Of a DNA stretch of 64,000 nucleotides, positions 63,999 through 64,000 are shown piece by piece (the first letter of the stretch is position 1; every line of letters begins with the position of its first letter). Source of the stretch: Pelagibacterium lentulum (lineage in GTDB: Bacteria > Pseudomonadota > Alphaproteobacteria > Rhizobiales > Devosiaceae); the NCBI RefSeq assembly GCF_003992625.1, contig NZ_RZMW01000040.1, positions 125,656 to 189,655 on the forward strand, in the 5' to 3' direction. The notes beneath the pieces were generated by a model. The model was not told the DNA's origin and did not search any database. It saw only the letters and a program-made list of their open reading frames with translations. Made by a program: the position numbers and the translations under genes.

Positions 63999-64000
63999 AT

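Noticed and set aside
1-64000. CRISPR arrays or rRNA genes
   Set aside because: No regularly spaced repeats and no rRNA-like sequence were seen anywhere in the window.

Overview
The window looks like a chromosome segment of an alphaproteobacterium of the order Hyphomicrobiales (Rhizobiales), possibly near Devosiaceae. The main evidence is the core run murA - DUF2948 - hisD - UPF0262/phosphatase - infA - maf - yacG - tRNA-Phe (11083-17082), a gene order I associate with this order, together with hemA (5-aminolevulinate synthase), tex, a globin-coupled chemoreceptor and FixJ-like regulators. The family level is a guess.

Layout. (1) 1-10196 is a surface-polysaccharide cluster. It holds the start of a polyprenyl-phosphate sugar transferase, UDP-glucuronate epimerase plus UDP-glucose dehydrogenase, GT32-, GT8- and GT25-type glycosyltransferases and an O-antigen ligase/polymerase-like protein. 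Two of its genes are broken (732-2116 and 6389-7173). A MarR/EamA divergon with two perfect palindromic operators sits inside it. (2) 10873-17082 is the conserved housekeeping block, bounded by tRNA-Thr(GGT) and tRNA-Phe(GAA). (3) 17245-42157 behaves as a genomic island next to tRNA-Phe. It starts with a decayed tRNA-type integrase and ends with remnants of an IS66 transposase, a TraA relaxase, an AlpA regulator and a DUF1513 gene. Its cargo is a second glycan system: an ABC-2 polysaccharide exporter (permease plus ATPase), two very large paralogous proteins that each seem to join a GT-B-like and a GT-D glycosyltransferase domain, a pyruvyl transferase, an FkbM methyltransferase with a repetitive coiled-coil tail, a PhyH-like dioxygenase, a broken OafA-type acyltransferase, and a complete pseudaminic acid operon (pseB-C-F-G/H-I, with G and H fused). 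(4) 42370-56069 is chromosomal background: tex, an L,D-transpeptidase, a CSS-EAL c-di-GMP phosphodiesterase, an OmpA-like lipoprotein, a heme-globin chemoreceptor, hemA with an upstream FNR/FixK-like box, a class D beta-lactamase overlapping hemA, a chromate transporter, and a FixJ-like regulator that lacks the phospho-acceptor Asp. (5) 56464-59278 is a small accessory patch (hypothetical proteins, DUF3800, IS1595-type transposase). (6) 59408-64000 returns to background genes: mscL, a hybrid histidine kinase, a glycosyltransferase and a YiiX-like hydrolase.

How the parts could work together: the island can make CMP-pseudaminic acid, and it carries large glycosyltransferases, decorating enzymes and an ABC exporter, so it plausibly builds an exported capsule or O-chain containing a nonulosonic acid. 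Cluster (1) supplies UDP-glucuronate/galacturonate and Wzx/Wzy-style functions. Both clusters contain frameshifted genes, several of them at homopolymers. This suggests either real decay or phase variation, or uncorrected assembly indels. All calls are from reading the sequence and translations; no database search was run.
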